Origin: Mesodorylaimus sp. YZB2_4
Taxonomy: Eukaryota > Nematoda > Enoplea > Dorylaimida > Dorylaimidae
Assembly (NCBI GenBank): GCA_030248295.1
Contig: JASANH010001517.1
Coordinates: forward strand, 209,732 to 273,731
DNA: 64,000 bases
Direction of reading: 5' to 3'
In this document: positions 31,725 through 43,735 of the stretch, in pieces
Layout of the letters: each line of letters starts with the position of its first letter
Position numbering within the stretch: position 1 is the first letter of the stretch
Notes under the pieces: model-generated
Database searches by the model: none
What the model saw: the letters and a program-made list of their open reading frames with translations, nothing else
What the model was told of the DNA's origin: nothing
Program-made: the position numbers and the translations under genes

Positions 31725-34700
31725 CCATGTAGTACATGTGCCACACCAACAACGATATCTCAACAGCCTGATGTCATGAAGCGATGAAATTTCGTTTATT
31801 AGTGTAACTTCACACTAGATTAAGTTCTACCAAAGGAATTTGCAAAATCTTTTTCCGTTCGGGCTCCACTCATACTAGGGGTGCGAGGGTGAAAATCCCG
31901 ACCAGGTTTCTTGTTTTTGCTATAACTTGCGAATCATGCAGCCAAAACCAATGAAATTTGGTGTGGACATAGGGGACTAGTTGGAGAAGGCGCGTACCAA
32001 AAATCTTTTCGAAATCTTTACTGGTTATCCTTTTATGGGCAGAAACGTGCCCGCTTCATACATGTATGTATGTATGTAGGTAGGTAGGTATGGAGCTGTG
32101 TGAGAGTGGGAGATCCAGCTATATGCTCAAACAGCAGGGTAACATCACTGCTGGTGCCTTTTGGCATTGATTTTGACCAGTTATTGACCTAAATTGCTGT
32201 AGGGTGCTCAGAAGGGGGTCCACTCGGGTGGAATTATCATTTTTTGTACTTTTAGACCCGATAAAAACCGTCTGGAGAGGCCTAGGGCAACTTTCTATAG
32301 CTCAATCGAGTCAGGATAGTGCGGGGAGCAATTCCTGACCAAAAAATTTCACTTGTTACAAAAGTTGGAAGTTTTGGTTTTTGTTGGGGGTCCATTTGAG
32401 CAGAAAAACTGAAAAATTTGGAGACGCAGAAAAATTCTGCAGGATATGACTTGGTGGCTCATCGGGGATACAGGGTCATAGGACTCATGGAATTTCTGTT
32501 ATATCAACATATATGTAAACGAAAAAACCTGTCTAGTTTTTAAAATGGCGGGAAATTCAAACTGAGGGATTCAACACTTCTTGCACATTTTGAAAGCCGT
32601 CTCTGCACAAGAATGACGATGACAGTTATACTTGAAAAATAAAACGATACTAAAAAGGTTTAAAAAAGGCGCGAAACTCAAATTAAAGAACTGACTTTAA
32701 AAAACGGTGTTTATACAGAAAAGGCGTAATATGAAGAGTGACTGACAATAACAGCGGACGTTAGAGGGACCAGTTTCGCATCTTTCCCTCATATTTTTGC
32801 GATTTAGGCGCAAAACGAGGTCGCTGCATGAGCTTCAATAAACACAATATGCAGTAGATACGAGGGAAAGCGAGTCTGAAATCCTGTACATGGAAATCAT
32901 GTGAAAGAAGTAAAAGCATGAGACTCACAAGACTGCGTACTAGCATCGAACAACATTTTAAATGGGGAATTAAAAAACAAGCTAAAGATCATTTTTGACC
33001 GCCACAAAAGTTGTCATGTCTTAAAAAAGAGCGATATATTTTAAAAAGCGTTCTTCCTTCGCATTGTTATTGAAAAACTTGGCAATTGAACGGCGAAAAC
33101 GCAGGTTATAATTAAGGATAAAGGATGCACTGAAAACGAGGTTAAAATGTTATGCCGTGAATAGCATCGTGAAAAAATTGACTAGAGGTAATGCAGCAAC
33201 TTTTTTTATAAAATTGTTGTGGGAAATTTGGTTATTTGGAAACTTCTTGTCACCCACCATCAAATTTGACTTGGGCACATCATGTTTATGTTCATGTTTT
33301 TCCACATCACCAAACGCTTATGCACACTCGAGGGTGAAGGGACACATTTCACACGAAACGATTTACCGGCCCAACAAGTTGGAAGTCAATGAGGGATCCT
33401 CATGACATACAGAACTGACCTAATGTTAGCTGACTCAGTGTGCAGTGCAACGTCTAGTCTGAAGGAAAGGTTGTACTTCCCTGAAATACTAGTACTAAGA
33501 CACGTGCAAACGAGTGCCTAACCTGAGCTAAGCCAGAGAGAGTTTTAGAGGAAGACTCGTCATGGTTCGAGCGACAAAACAATGGCCACTGATTTTAATC
33601 TCTTGCGCACGCATGGAAGCAAATTTTGTAGAATGGTTCTACTTGCAATCTCGATTGCGTGTGCTCAAACGCGGCCAGTCCTCGAGGGGGTATATTAGGT
33701 GGGTGGAGAAGAGTCAGGACAGAAAAAGGAGTGAAATTAGCAAAAAATTCATGAAATGAAACTGGGAAAGGTAGTACATGTGGTCTGATGCGCCTTCGGA
33801 GCAGGCCAGTCCAGGCTGACAAAAGGTGATCAAGAAAGATCCTGCCTGGCTCTGGCTGGTCACATGTACTCGCGGTTTTAGGGTTGACAAGTAGACCATA
33901 ACAACTAGCCTCATTTATGTCATCAGCCATGCCAGATTCTACTCTGAGCAATGCTGATGAACGAAGTTATTGTTCCAGAAGCAGCGGATCTTGCATGCTT
34001 CTGCTTGATGCTTTCGTGATCGCGATAAAATCAAGCACGAGGAGCAAGTCCGACACCTTATTTCGCATTGCCTATCCATACATCAGGGGTTGCGCAATAA
34101 ATAGGGACTGAGTCATCATTTCCCATTCGCATCAAATATATTCTGGTCGAATGTCCACTCGCTATCTCTGAATGCCAAGGATATGCGAATCTTGCAATAC
34201 AGCGTCTGGCGCCAGGGTGATGATCCCTTCAGCTATTGGCAATTGACCCCAAAAGGTGCATAGCCGTTTAACTCACCAAAAATGTAATGGCCTAAAGAAT
34301 GGGTAACTACTGCAGATCTAGCTAGGTGGCTTCTGCTGACCAGACGTGTAAATCTCGCAGGTAGGTACTACAGTAAAACTTTCCTGCCAAGCATAATGGC
34401 TCAGGGACTCTAGAGGGAGCTTGTTTCACGACTCCCAAATGCTTTATTATGGACCCGTTTACAAGTTCATGAAATTACAGCGTTTTAGCTTTGAGCCCCA
34501 GAGTTCACTGGGCGCTGCATCTAACAAGTACCATATAAAATAATGAAAAACTAGGTTATCCACTGCATAGGGTAATATAGATCAGGAAAAGAAGATTATC
34601 CTTTCCTGTCGACTCCCCACCGACACGAGGCAACAGAAAGACAACGCGCTTGCGATCCAAAAGCAGTGTCAGCATAGACTAGCGTGGACACATCGACAGG

Positions 34701-35096
34701 TCCACGCGTATACACGCAAGAAATAGATCATTTCCTAATGCATAAATTATAAGATGGAGCCAAATCTCATGAGCAGTTATAATAAAAGTATTAAATTTAC
34801 TCGGCTTCAAATAGTTGTCATTACAAGTTCCCTGCCTGAAGTTGCATATCTCAGTTCTCAGGCAATGTGGCAGACGACAGAACTCATGACTCACTGACAC
34901 GACAAAGAGCTAAAACTCTGAACACTGTTTTTAGAATATGCCCCAACAGGGACTGAACGAGAGAAAAAAGTTTTCCTGCATTTAAACTGGAATATTATCT
35001 GCTACTATTCACTTGTCTGTTTAACATTCCGAGCATGTTTTACCTAGGCTCCTTGCGCTATTCTGCTTGGGGTAACTGCTGGATAATCTGAGGATC
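31725..35096. repeat. Tandem non-coding unit, copy 1 (about 3.3 kb)
   Basis: It aligns along its whole length with 35097-38400 (anchors: GTACATGTGCCACACCAA at both starts; CCGACCAGGTTT; GGGTCCACTCGGGTG; TGGTC-ATGT-CACTCGCT near 34146 and 37496). Neither copy has a long frame. Copy 1 has a short (GTAT)n tract at 32059-32094, a SINE-B insertion at about 33285-33390 and a segment at about 33735-33895 that copy 2 lacks. It may be a non-autonomous element or an old tandem duplication. Confidence 0.8.
33285..33390 (-). mobile_element. SINE-B fragment inserted in copy 1
   Basis: On the minus strand: TGTGTCCCTTCACCCTCGAG, then GCATAAGCGTTTGGTGATG, and a CATGAACATAAACATG tail. The matching site in the second tandem unit (about 37020) is empty, so the insertion came after the duplication. 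Confidence 0.75.
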
Positions 35097-38000
35097 CATG
35101 TAGTACATGTGCCACACCAATAACGATATCTCAGCAGCCTGATGTCATGAAGCGATGAAATTTGGTTTCTTAGAGTAACTTTACACTGGATTAAGTTCTA
35201 CTAAAGGAGTTTGCAAGATCTTTTTCCATTCGGGCTCCACTCATAACGTTACTAAGGGTGCGAGGGTGAAAATCCCGACCAGGTTTTTTATTTTTGCAAT
35301 AACTCGCGAACCGAGTGGCCGAAACCGATAAAATTTGGTATAGATATGAGGGACTAGTTGGGGAAGGTGTGTTCCAAAAAATCTTTAAAAAATCTCCACT
35401 GGTTATCCTTCTATGGGTGAAAACGTCCCGCGTCATATATGTATGTATGTACCTATGTATGTATGTATGTACATATGTATGTATGTATGTACCTATGTAT
35501 GTATGTATGTACATATGTATGGATGTATGTACCTATGTATGTATGTATGTACATATGTATGTATGTATGTACCTATGTATTATGTATGTACATATGTATG
35601 TATGTATGTACCTATGTATGTATGTATGTACATATGTATGGATGTATGTACCTATGTATGTATGTATGTACATATGTATGTATGTATGTACATATGTATG
35701 TATGTATGTACCTATGTATGTATGTATGTACATATGTATGGATGTATGTATGTAGGTATGTATGTAGGTATGTATGGAGTATGTATAGGTATGTAGTACT
35801 TATGACCCGATAGCACCATCGGGAGCTGTGTGAGAGCGGGGGATCCAGCTATATGTTCAAACGACAGGGTAACATCTCTGCTGGTGCCTTTTGGCCTTTA
35901 TTTTGACCAGGTATTGCCCCGGATTGTTGTACTGTAGGGTGCTCAGAAGGGGGTCCACTCGGGTGAAATTATCATTTTTTCCTTCATCATAAAAACCGTC
36001 TAAAGAGGCGCGGGGCAACTATATATAGCTTAATCGAATCAGGGAGGTGCGGGGAGCAATGCCTGACTTAAAAATGTTACTTATTACAAAAGTTTAAAGT
36101 TCCGGTTTTTGCTGGGGGGGTCAATTTGAACAGAAAAACCGAAAAAATTGAAAAACGCGGACAAAGTCTGCAGGATATAACTTGATGGCTCATAGATTGA
36201 TCGGGATCGAAGGATTTATGGAAACGCTTATCAAATCAATAAATACACACGAAAAAGCTATATAGTTTTTAAAAGGCGGGGAATTCAAAAAATGAGAATC
36301 AACATTTTTTTGTTCATTTTGAAAGCTGTCTATGCGCAACAATGATAATAATACTTGAAGGATCAGGTTATACAGAAAATTTTTAAAAAAGCGGGAAATT
36401 CATATTAAAAAATTCACTTTTAAAAAGGTGTTTATAGAGAAAAGGAGTATTATGAAGAGTGACTGACAATAACAGCGAATGACAGAAAGAATGGTTTGTA
36501 AGAGCTCGCATTTTCCCTTATACTTGCGCGTGTCAGAAGCAAAACGGGGTCGCTGCATGAGCCATGCAATGCGCCAACGTAATATTCATAGTTACACAGA
36601 TACGGGAAAGTGGATCTAAATTCCTAGCCCTTTCCTTCCTAATGTGGCACTGAGAGCATGAAACTTACAAGACAGCAGCAGAGAAGAACACTGTAACGAC
36701 GGGAAATTCAAATTCGAACTGAAACTTAAATTTATTAAAGATACAAACGAGGTCAAGTCAATAAGAGAAGAATAACATGCAATAAAAAAGTGTTCTTCCT
36801 TCGCATTGGAATCAAAAACTTGGCGAGTAAACGGCAGAAAATTCAGGTTATAATTAAGGATAAAGGATGCGCCGTCAAAATTTTTCAAAGTGTTATGCCG
36901 CCAATGACAGCATGCAAATATTGTAAGAAAAAAATGCTGCAAAATATTTGAAAAACTCTATGTTAATTTTTTACCAGCGCCTTTTAAAAATACTAAAGCA
37001 TGTATTCTAAACGAAAGCTTGTCACCCACCAAAATAAAATATTTATTTTCCATACATGGGTAAAGGACTAATCTTAGTCAAGCTAATGTCACACTGAGGA
37101 ATTTAGAGGAAGATTGAGAGGAGGGCGGCAGAGTTTGAAGAATGATGCTGTTTGCACTCAAGATTGCATGTGCTCGAACGCGGCCAGTCCTCGAGGAGGT
37201 ATCGTGGGCGGGTGGAGAAGAGTCAGGACTGAAAAATAACAACCATAACAACTAGCTTTATTTATGTCACCGGGTGCGGCTGGTGACACTCATTAGACCT
37301 TGAATGACATTGCATGCAGATTGTTCATGGAATGGAGGATTTTGCATGCCTTGTATTTGATGGCTAATGATAATCGACCACAAGAAGTAAATGCGGCACC
37401 TTATTTTGCGTGGAATAAGCCCATCTAAACATCGGAGAATACGCATTTCATAGTTTACTGAGCCATAGTTTCTTCTCTGCTATCACCAACAATTTGGTCA
37501 AATGTTCACTCGCTCTCCGAGAATGCCAAGGATGCGAATTTTACAATACAGCATTTGGCACCAGGGGAGTAATATCTTCACTCATTGACGATAGACCCCA
37601 AAATGTGCACACCCGTCCAACACTCCAAAAATGTCGGCCTCGAAAATGTTTAGATAATGTAGATCTAGCTTGGTGCTCTTGGCTGACCGGACCTCGAAGG
37701 TACGCACTTAGCATTCGCACAAAGCAAAATGGTTTAGAGAGACATAAGGGAACTTATCCCATGATATCTGTGTTTTATCATAAACTGGATCACAGTGCAA
37801 CAAAATCACAACGTGTTTTAGCATTGAGCCCCAGAGTTTACAGAGCGCTACCAAACATGTACAACATAAGTATGAAGAAACTAGTTCAGCAAAGCAGGGA
37901 AATGTAGATCAGGACAAGATTATCCCGTCCCACCGACACGAGGCGACGGAAATTCGATTGCTCCAGTGTTCTTAGCAGTATCACTAAGGGCTTGCACGGA

Positions 38001-38400
38001 CATACCGACTAAGGCTTATCCACGCTTGTCCGCCCAACATATATACATGATTCCTTCATGTCCGAGTCATAGAGATGGAGCTAACTTTCATGAGCAGCTC
38101 TGATAGCAATTCGTAATAAATTACGCATATTGGCTTCAAATCGCTGTCATTATAATTTTCGCACCCAGCCCCGCATATCAATGTTCTTAGGCAAATAGGA
38201 CGGACGACAGAACTGATAAACTCACTACAACAACTATGACTCCAAGTGTAAGCCTAACCCTTACCAGTGCGACTGACAAAAATGTTTTCCCGAGTTGTGT
38301 AACGTTAAAATGATGTCTTCTGGGATTCCTCCTGAGCGTTCACTATTTCAAGCGTGTGTTATATCGTAGCTCCTTGACCTATCTATTCAGCTTTGGATGG
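35097..38400. repeat. Tandem non-coding unit, copy 2 (about 3.3 kb)
   Basis: It is the same unit as 31725-35096 with a hugely expanded (GTAT)n tract at 35438-35790. It lacks the SINE-B and the 33735-33895 segment found in copy 1. The boundary between copies is sharp at the repeated TAGTACATGTGCCACACCAA. No coding sequence is recognised. Confidence 0.8.
35438..35790. repeat. Compound (GTAT)n microsatellite with a 20/40-bp higher-order unit
   Basis: Blocks of GTATGTATGTATGTA are separated alternately by CATAT and CCTAT, giving a 20-bp period and a partial 40-bp super-period, with occasional GGATG variants. All frames stay open (MYVC/IHTY repeats) only because the period carries no stop; these are not genes. 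Confidence 0.95.
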
Positions 38401-38759
38401 CCGCCAAATAAATCTTAAAGATGTGGAGAAAATCTGCATTAAAGGCTATTAAAGCTCATTCTTGCAATGATTTAGCAAATCCTTTTTTACTTTTAAAGAG
38501 AATCTACTAATATTCATCAGCATAAACTCCATGTATCGGCTCGAAAGTGACAGGCATGCAATACTGTACATTCCTGCGTTCGGAAACTCGATGCGCCCAA
38601 TAGCTGCAAGAAAGTGCAGCGAAGATGCAGATTCCTCAAAATTCCTGCCTAAAGCAGGATGATGAAATTAAAAGCGCTGTCCTGAGTGATAGCATTTTGC
38701 ATAACATAGTCCCTGAATATCCGCTATACAAGAAGTGCAGATGTGAGCATCTTCTAGGA
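38401..38759. other. Stretch without recognised genes
   Basis: Nothing is recognised between the second tandem unit and the inverted fragment. Confidence 0.35.
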
Positions 38760-38970
38760 GCCACCTTCCCCAAGCTGGTGACATAAATGAGGCTAGTTGT
38801 TATGGTCTACTTGTCAACCCTAAAAACCCGCGAGTACATGTGACTAGCCAGTAGACAGGCAAGATCTTTCTTGATCACCTTTTGTCAGCCTGGACCGGCC
38901 TGCTCCGAAGGCGCATCAAACCACATGTACTACCTTTCCTAGTTTCATTTCATGAATTTTATGCTAATAA
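38760..38970 (-). repeat. Inverted partial third copy of the tandem unit
   Basis: It is the reverse complement of about 33735-33925 in copy 1 (GTGACATAAATGAGGC, CTTGATCACCTTTTGTCAGC, ACATGTACTACCTTTCC). It covers the very segment missing from copy 2 and some flank. Confidence 0.8.
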
Positions 38971-39650
38971 AGGATGTTTTTACTTTGTCACATGTGGTAT
39001 GTAGGAGGTACATATCAGCAATAAGCCGCAAAAACGTTCTTTTCCCCTCTTACTATCCTGTAGCTCGGGTCAGTATCACCGACTCAGAATAATATCAGGA
39101 AGTGTGGTACAAAAGCCTGTTCTTCGCTTACAAAAATATAGAGACATATTTTCCGGGGGCTGCTGGGGCGGATTAAACTGAAAAGGACGAATTGAACCAG
39201 CCTGTAACCAATTGAATAACCTGTAACCAATTGAACCAGTCTGTAACCAATTGAATTAGAGACAGACAGGCGGTGGGAGGAGAGAAAACCCGGATTTTAA
39301 GTTCGTACCGTCAAATATCCGACTCGGATTGGATCAGGCCATCCGCTCGGATCCGAAAAAAACAACATCCGAAAATTCGGATCGGATCATCCGATCTGAG
39401 CTATCCGATCCGACATTCTAAGCCGATGGTGTTTGCAAAGACCGCTGGCAAACAACTAACTGTTGCGCAATGTTTCTCCAACCATTTACGTGTGATGAAT
39501 GAGATGAGATCAATATTTTGCATTGATACTCCCTTTCTTCTGCTTATGATTAGAGTTACGAGAACTTCTCACTATTATCATTTGAGATCAGAGAGAGCAT
39601 GGATGACTCACACAGGAACATCGACAGCCGTCAAGTCGAACTTTACAAAA

Positions 39651-40003
39651 CCTAAAATTTTGATGTGTTTCTAGTGCAAACAAAAGCTTTCTGCAAAATA
39701 TCAGAGGTGTCTAGCCAACTAATCAGCAGTGGCGGTGGCCTAAAGTCCTGAGAATTTTTGAATTCTTGTATGGTAAGAAGCCCAGCCGTTGAGAAAACAC
39801 GCAAGGATTCTTTCCAAACCTGGCTTTCGACTTTCAGGCTTTGGGTTAAAAAACTTGGGTTTCAGGCAAAAAAACTGCAAGAATTTAAAAATTTCCCAGG
39901 TTTTCAGGCGCTGATCACAGCAGACCAATTGGTCAGACGCCCCCGATATTTTTCAGAGTCCCTCATTTTGCACCTGGAAAGAAATTACAATTTTTGGTTT
40001 TGG
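39651..40003. mobile_element. Foldback MITE, copy I
   Basis: Its ends are inverted copies of each other (CAAAATAT-AGAGG-GTCT at the left; its complement with CAATTTTTGG at the right). Sister copies are at 56200-56570 and 62071-62431. It is about 350 bp and non-coding. Confidence 0.7.
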
Positions 40004-41497
40004 TGAGTTCGACGAACACTTGGCGAGGTTGCCTTGTCATATTTTGCAAATGTTCAGAGTCCGATGACAGAAATATTAGTGAGGAAACGAAGTGGAAATA
40101 CCCGTTTTCAAAAAAACATTTGAAGTTATGGTCAGAGTCATTTATGAACAGCATGGATCTTCTTTTTTTTATCAGCTTGTAAAGTAGATCCCTGATGAGC
40201 AGTGTGGCTGAGAGGGGCTGCTTGAGCCATGGCACCATGAATAAATACTGTATGTTTATCCTTTCGAAAAGGTTGATGCCGTATGATTGCTCAAACAATT
40301 ACATGTATTCCGCATGATCCGATCCAACAAACCCCCATTTGATCCGGCCGTGATCCAAGACCATCTGAGCATCCCATGTTTTACAATAACGTTTAATGCA
40401 TTTACCGCTTGCACCCATTGGGGATCTGGCCTTCACGGAGGAAAGCTCTGTGCTTGGTTTCTTTGTTGTCCTTGAAAACTTGAATTGTCATTATTTCCGT
40501 TATCGATCAGACAATCTGGCAATCATTGGGCCATCAGCGGAACAGATCGGAAGGTCGCCGAAGTGCAGTAGTTTTTGCAAGGCCATCCCAGTAAGTATTA
40601 CATACCTTGACCGCACACCCGATGGCGCGTTGCAGCATTGCCAAATGCGATCTACGATTATTACGGGTCTTTAAGAGAACATGCATCAGCTATTAGCTAT
40701 AGTCAGAGGGCATGCTCAACGAAACTGTCTCGTTAAACAAAGCATATTCCTATCAGCCCATTCACGTTTGGCTACGCTAGTCCACAGCTTTGCTCGTGTT
40801 GACCATTTCTTGGTGATCCCATTCAAGGCGTATTGACGACCTGACCGACCTGGCGACTTTGCGTGCTGTTCGCCGAAATTTTACAAAATCTCTTTTACTA
40901 AACCAGCTTTCTCTTTCTAGAGTTGAATGAAGATTTTCATTTGTAGAAAAGTGTCGATCAAGAACACATACTGTAGAGAAAATTCATTAGGCCGGCATCT
41001 TTCTTTTAAGAACCCGTCTGACGCACATTGGCGCCCACTTTCTTGTAAGTAGTCCGCTTAATGTTTTATTCGGACAGGCTTTGCTAGCTAAATCGATTTT
41101 TGATATCCTGAATCTTGTTTTCCCATCGTCTTCTGCCAACACAGTCATTAATTCAAAAAGCCTTTCGCTGTTGTCTTCGAAGCAAGGTCTAAACAGTGCT
41201 CGTTCGTTTACGTGCCAGCTTCATTAGCTCGTTACCAATGGCAACAAGCTGTTGCTATCACTGTTCACTTCTTTTTCCAGCCATGGTTGATGTCTTTTTC
41301 ACGACAATCCCTCACATCAGCTGGCCTCTTCGACGGAAGAATGTTCAGGGATGTGCATAAGGCTCGCCTTAGCAACCATTTTAGCTGGCGGCAATTATTC
41401 TACTCGTAGCCTTCGCTGAGAAGTTTTCTCGAAAAGGAAACAGACTTTCGCAAGGCTTCAACATTTACTCTTCGCTCACCGACATCCTTGAGCGACC
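40004..41497. other. Stretch without recognised genes
   Basis: Short frames only. The right end should hold the promoter and 5' UTR of the gene at 41498. Confidence 0.4.
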
Positions 41498-42163
41498 ATG
41501 TCGATCGCGCCCGAAGATGTTCAACCTTCTTTCGATTCGAATGCCCGAAAATTTCGATGCTGTTGCGGATGTGGCTGGCACGTTCGTACATGCGCAAGGA
41601 TTATCGGTGGATTGGAATCGGCTTGTATGACCATCGTGTTCGTGGCATCTTTGATCAATTACATTCATCAACGCACTTCGCATCCCCCCACCGCAGAATA
41701 CAAGAAAGAATTCGAGCACGAGCTTTCGTTTTGGAAACGGAATGATTCGCACGCAAACGGAACCACAGAGCATCCGCTCGAATCGAGTCCCGATGTCGTA
41801 TTCGCTGTGTACGCGTTTTTCTTCGTTGTCGTTTGGATCGCAGTGGTTTTGTTGTTTTATGGTATTAATCACATGAAACCGAAATGCCTGCTGCCTCATC
41901 TGTTCCTACAGTGCTTGAGCGTGGTGTATACTTTAGTCATGACAGCCGTCTACGCCGTGCGACACGGGAAATGGTCAGTGCTCACGTTCCCATCCAAGCC
42001 GGCTATAATCGGTTACAGTTTGGCCTGCATCGTGGAGATGTATTTCTTCATCAATATCATTCGTTGCTATCGTTATCTGAAGGCTAAACGACGAGCTTCA
42101 CCGATCTCACGCTTGGACAAGCATCATCCGATGGAAGAAGTCGGGGCTGGGGCACCTGCCTAG
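41498..42163 (+). CDS. Four-pass membrane protein, LAPTM/DUF7027-like
   Basis: A single complete exon of 221 residues; the ATG lies in GCGACCATGTCG. An N-terminal Cys cluster (CCCGCG, residues 22-27, then HVRT) leads into four hydrophobic segments at about 35-55, 103-124, 131-152 and 166-187. A glycosylatable loop (NDSHANGT) lies between the first two. The C tail is cytosolic and basic (CYRYLKAKRR). This layout, with the CCxC/HVRT start, resembles lysosome-associated LAPTM4/5-type proteins and the arthropod/nematode families grouped as DUF7027, which sit in endo-lysosomal membranes. There is no PY motif in the tail. A precise role cannot be given. Confidence 0.72.
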   Translation: MSIAPEDVQPSFDSNARKFRCCCGCGWHVRTCARIIGGLESACMTIVFVASLINYIHQRTSHPPTAEYKKEFEHELSFWKRNDSHANGTTEHPLESSPDVVFAVYAFFFVVVWIAVVLLFYGINHMKPKCLLPHLFLQCLSVVYTLVMTAVYAVRHGKWSVLTFPSKPAIIGYSLACIVEMYFFINIIRCYRYLKAKRRASPISRLDKHHPMEEVGAGAPA

Positions 42164-42912
42164 CCGCAGGGTCATCCAAGAGAGGCGAGCTAATGAGGAA
42201 CGTTAAGAAAGACTGAAAGAAAGTAATTCTTAGGCATTGTGATTAGGCTCGTGCCATACGGAAGAGGTGCCCAACCCGTGTCGATATAGTACGAGTAATT
42301 TATATAAGCGGGTTTGAAGGGTGCAAAGGCAGCAATATAACATAGGGTAACTAATTTTTGCACACGTTCATGCTAGCTCTACACGTTCATACTTTTTAAG
42401 TTATGTAAACAGTGGCACCAATTTTTGTTCGAAAATGTGGTGGTAAATAGTATTTTTATGCTAAGCTTGCACCCATATTTGATGAATCTAGACTTTAAAA
42501 GGTTTTCTTTGGTCGTGAATAATTATGTAGAATATGACCTTTATGATCGGACTGAATAACGGGGCGTTCAGTTATCAGGCCACCCATCATTCGCGGGGTT
42601 CGCTGACTTCGATGTACCAGCACAGAGTGTGATTGATACCCATCAGAAACGATGTGAGAGCCGCGGTGGTAAGACGATAATCCAGTATTGTGCCATCAAC
42701 CAAGTTCCACATAGGGAGGGCAGTTTGGTAACTTCCTTCTCCCATAACACTCCGTGGAGTGTGTCCCCTGGCTTTGCGTTAGCAGAGAGAAATGTAGAGA
42801 ATAGTCGGGCAGCACATTTGTTCACCGTCTGCGAGTCACGGGCGAATTGGTTCGGTTCTGGAGGCGGGACCAAAATTTTGGTTCAGTGCACCGAACCAAA
42901 ATTGTTTCGGTT
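42164..42912. other. Stretch without recognised genes
   Basis: The 3' flank of the LAPTM-like gene. A CGAACCAAA-rich simple stretch at about 42848-42912 precedes the MITE. Confidence 0.4.
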
Positions 42913-43094
42913 TGTAACCAGCATTCCTGGGCGGTCGGGAGGTCGATACTCTTCCCTGGATGGGAGACGTCAACCTCTTTGGTTGATGTTTATAGGGCAG
43001 GTATAGTCGCGAGACTAACCTGCCTCCAGTCGGGGTATTTATATTAGAGACTTCGGTCTCGACTATTTCCCGCCGCCTGGGCGCGCTGGTTACA
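42913..43094 (-). mobile_element. MITE, TGTAACC superfamily, subfamily 1
   Basis: TGTAACCAGC to GCTGGTTACA, 182 bp. It is close in sequence to the copy in the SEC14-like intron at 2634. GGTT on both sides may be a 4-bp target duplication. Confidence 0.88.
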
Positions 43095-43234
43095 GGTTCC
43101 GTGGCATACCAAGCAGCTGATGTTGCGTAATCGTGGAGCAATGGATGTAATTTTTGAATATATGGGTCGGGCCAATAAAATTTTGGGTGTGAGGCCGTAT
43201 CACAGAAAGCAGGTAGGGGGTACCTTTTGGCAAA

Positions 43235-43367
43235 GATAGGCCTGTCCCTACCTGGAGGTAGAGACAGGGCTATCCTCACCCTTACCAGTACCACAGAAAG
43301 AGCAGCTAGAGGGAGCCAACTGGTAGAGGTAGATGTCTACCCCTATCATTTGGCTACCCTCCTCTAG
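43235..43367. repeat. Two adjacent hairpins
   Basis: The first (43235-43274) has an 18-bp nearly perfect stem GATAGGCCTGTCCCTACC with a short loop. The second (43306-43367) has a stem of about 28 bp with a few mismatches (CTAGAGGGAGCCAACTGG). No frame lies here. Structured RNA or a foldback remnant are the options. Confidence 0.6.
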
Positions 43368-43555
43368 AGCAGGGTAGCCAACGTGTAGAGAAAGAAGTCA
43401 ATACGAAAGAGCGCGCAAAAGATGGGACGGCTGCACAGGATGATAGACAATGGGTAAGATAAGGTAGTCGACCTATCTAAATGCGGAAGGATGTCAGCCT
43501 TTCTCCCCGGCAGCCATGGCTACTTATTTTATGTGTTGCCGCCACTGATAATGCA

Positions 43556-43735
43556 GCGGGGTCGTGGTCTGGCGGGTTAAGGCGTCTGCCTCTCACGCTG
43601 AGTGCACTTTTACAGGGGACTGTTCGACTCCCGCCTCGGCACAAAATGATTGTCGAATAAATGTGTTCCTTAGCCCTCGAGTGCGCTGCATGGCGCTTGG
43701 CTAAGGATAAAGTATGATATGACATGACAGTGCCC
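43556..43735 (+). mobile_element. SINE-B with tRNA-Ser/Leu-like head
   Basis: The head GCGGGTTAAGGCGTCTG (box A) and CTGTTCGACTCCCG (box B) are followed by the SINE-B body (TGTGTTCCTTAGCCCTCGAG) and a GATATGACATGACA tail. The acceptor stem is not paired, so it is not a tRNA gene. Confidence 0.75.

Noticed and set aside
35191..35813. Long frames of MYVC/IHTY repeats on both strands
   Set aside because: They are translations of the (GTAT)n microsatellite; the period carries no stop in most frames, and there is no start context, splice signal or non-repeat domain.
35097..38400. Possible CRISPR-like or satellite array
   Set aside because: The repeat period is 20/40 bp of microsatellite origin, without unique spacers, and the host is a eukaryote.
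42836..43294. 152-codon minus-strand frame
   Set aside because: It covers a MITE and a CGAACCAAA-rich simple stretch, with no domain or splice support.
43563..43645. Possible plus-strand tRNA-Ser/Leu
   Set aside because: Boxes A and B are present, but the acceptor ends do not pair and the SINE-B body follows directly.
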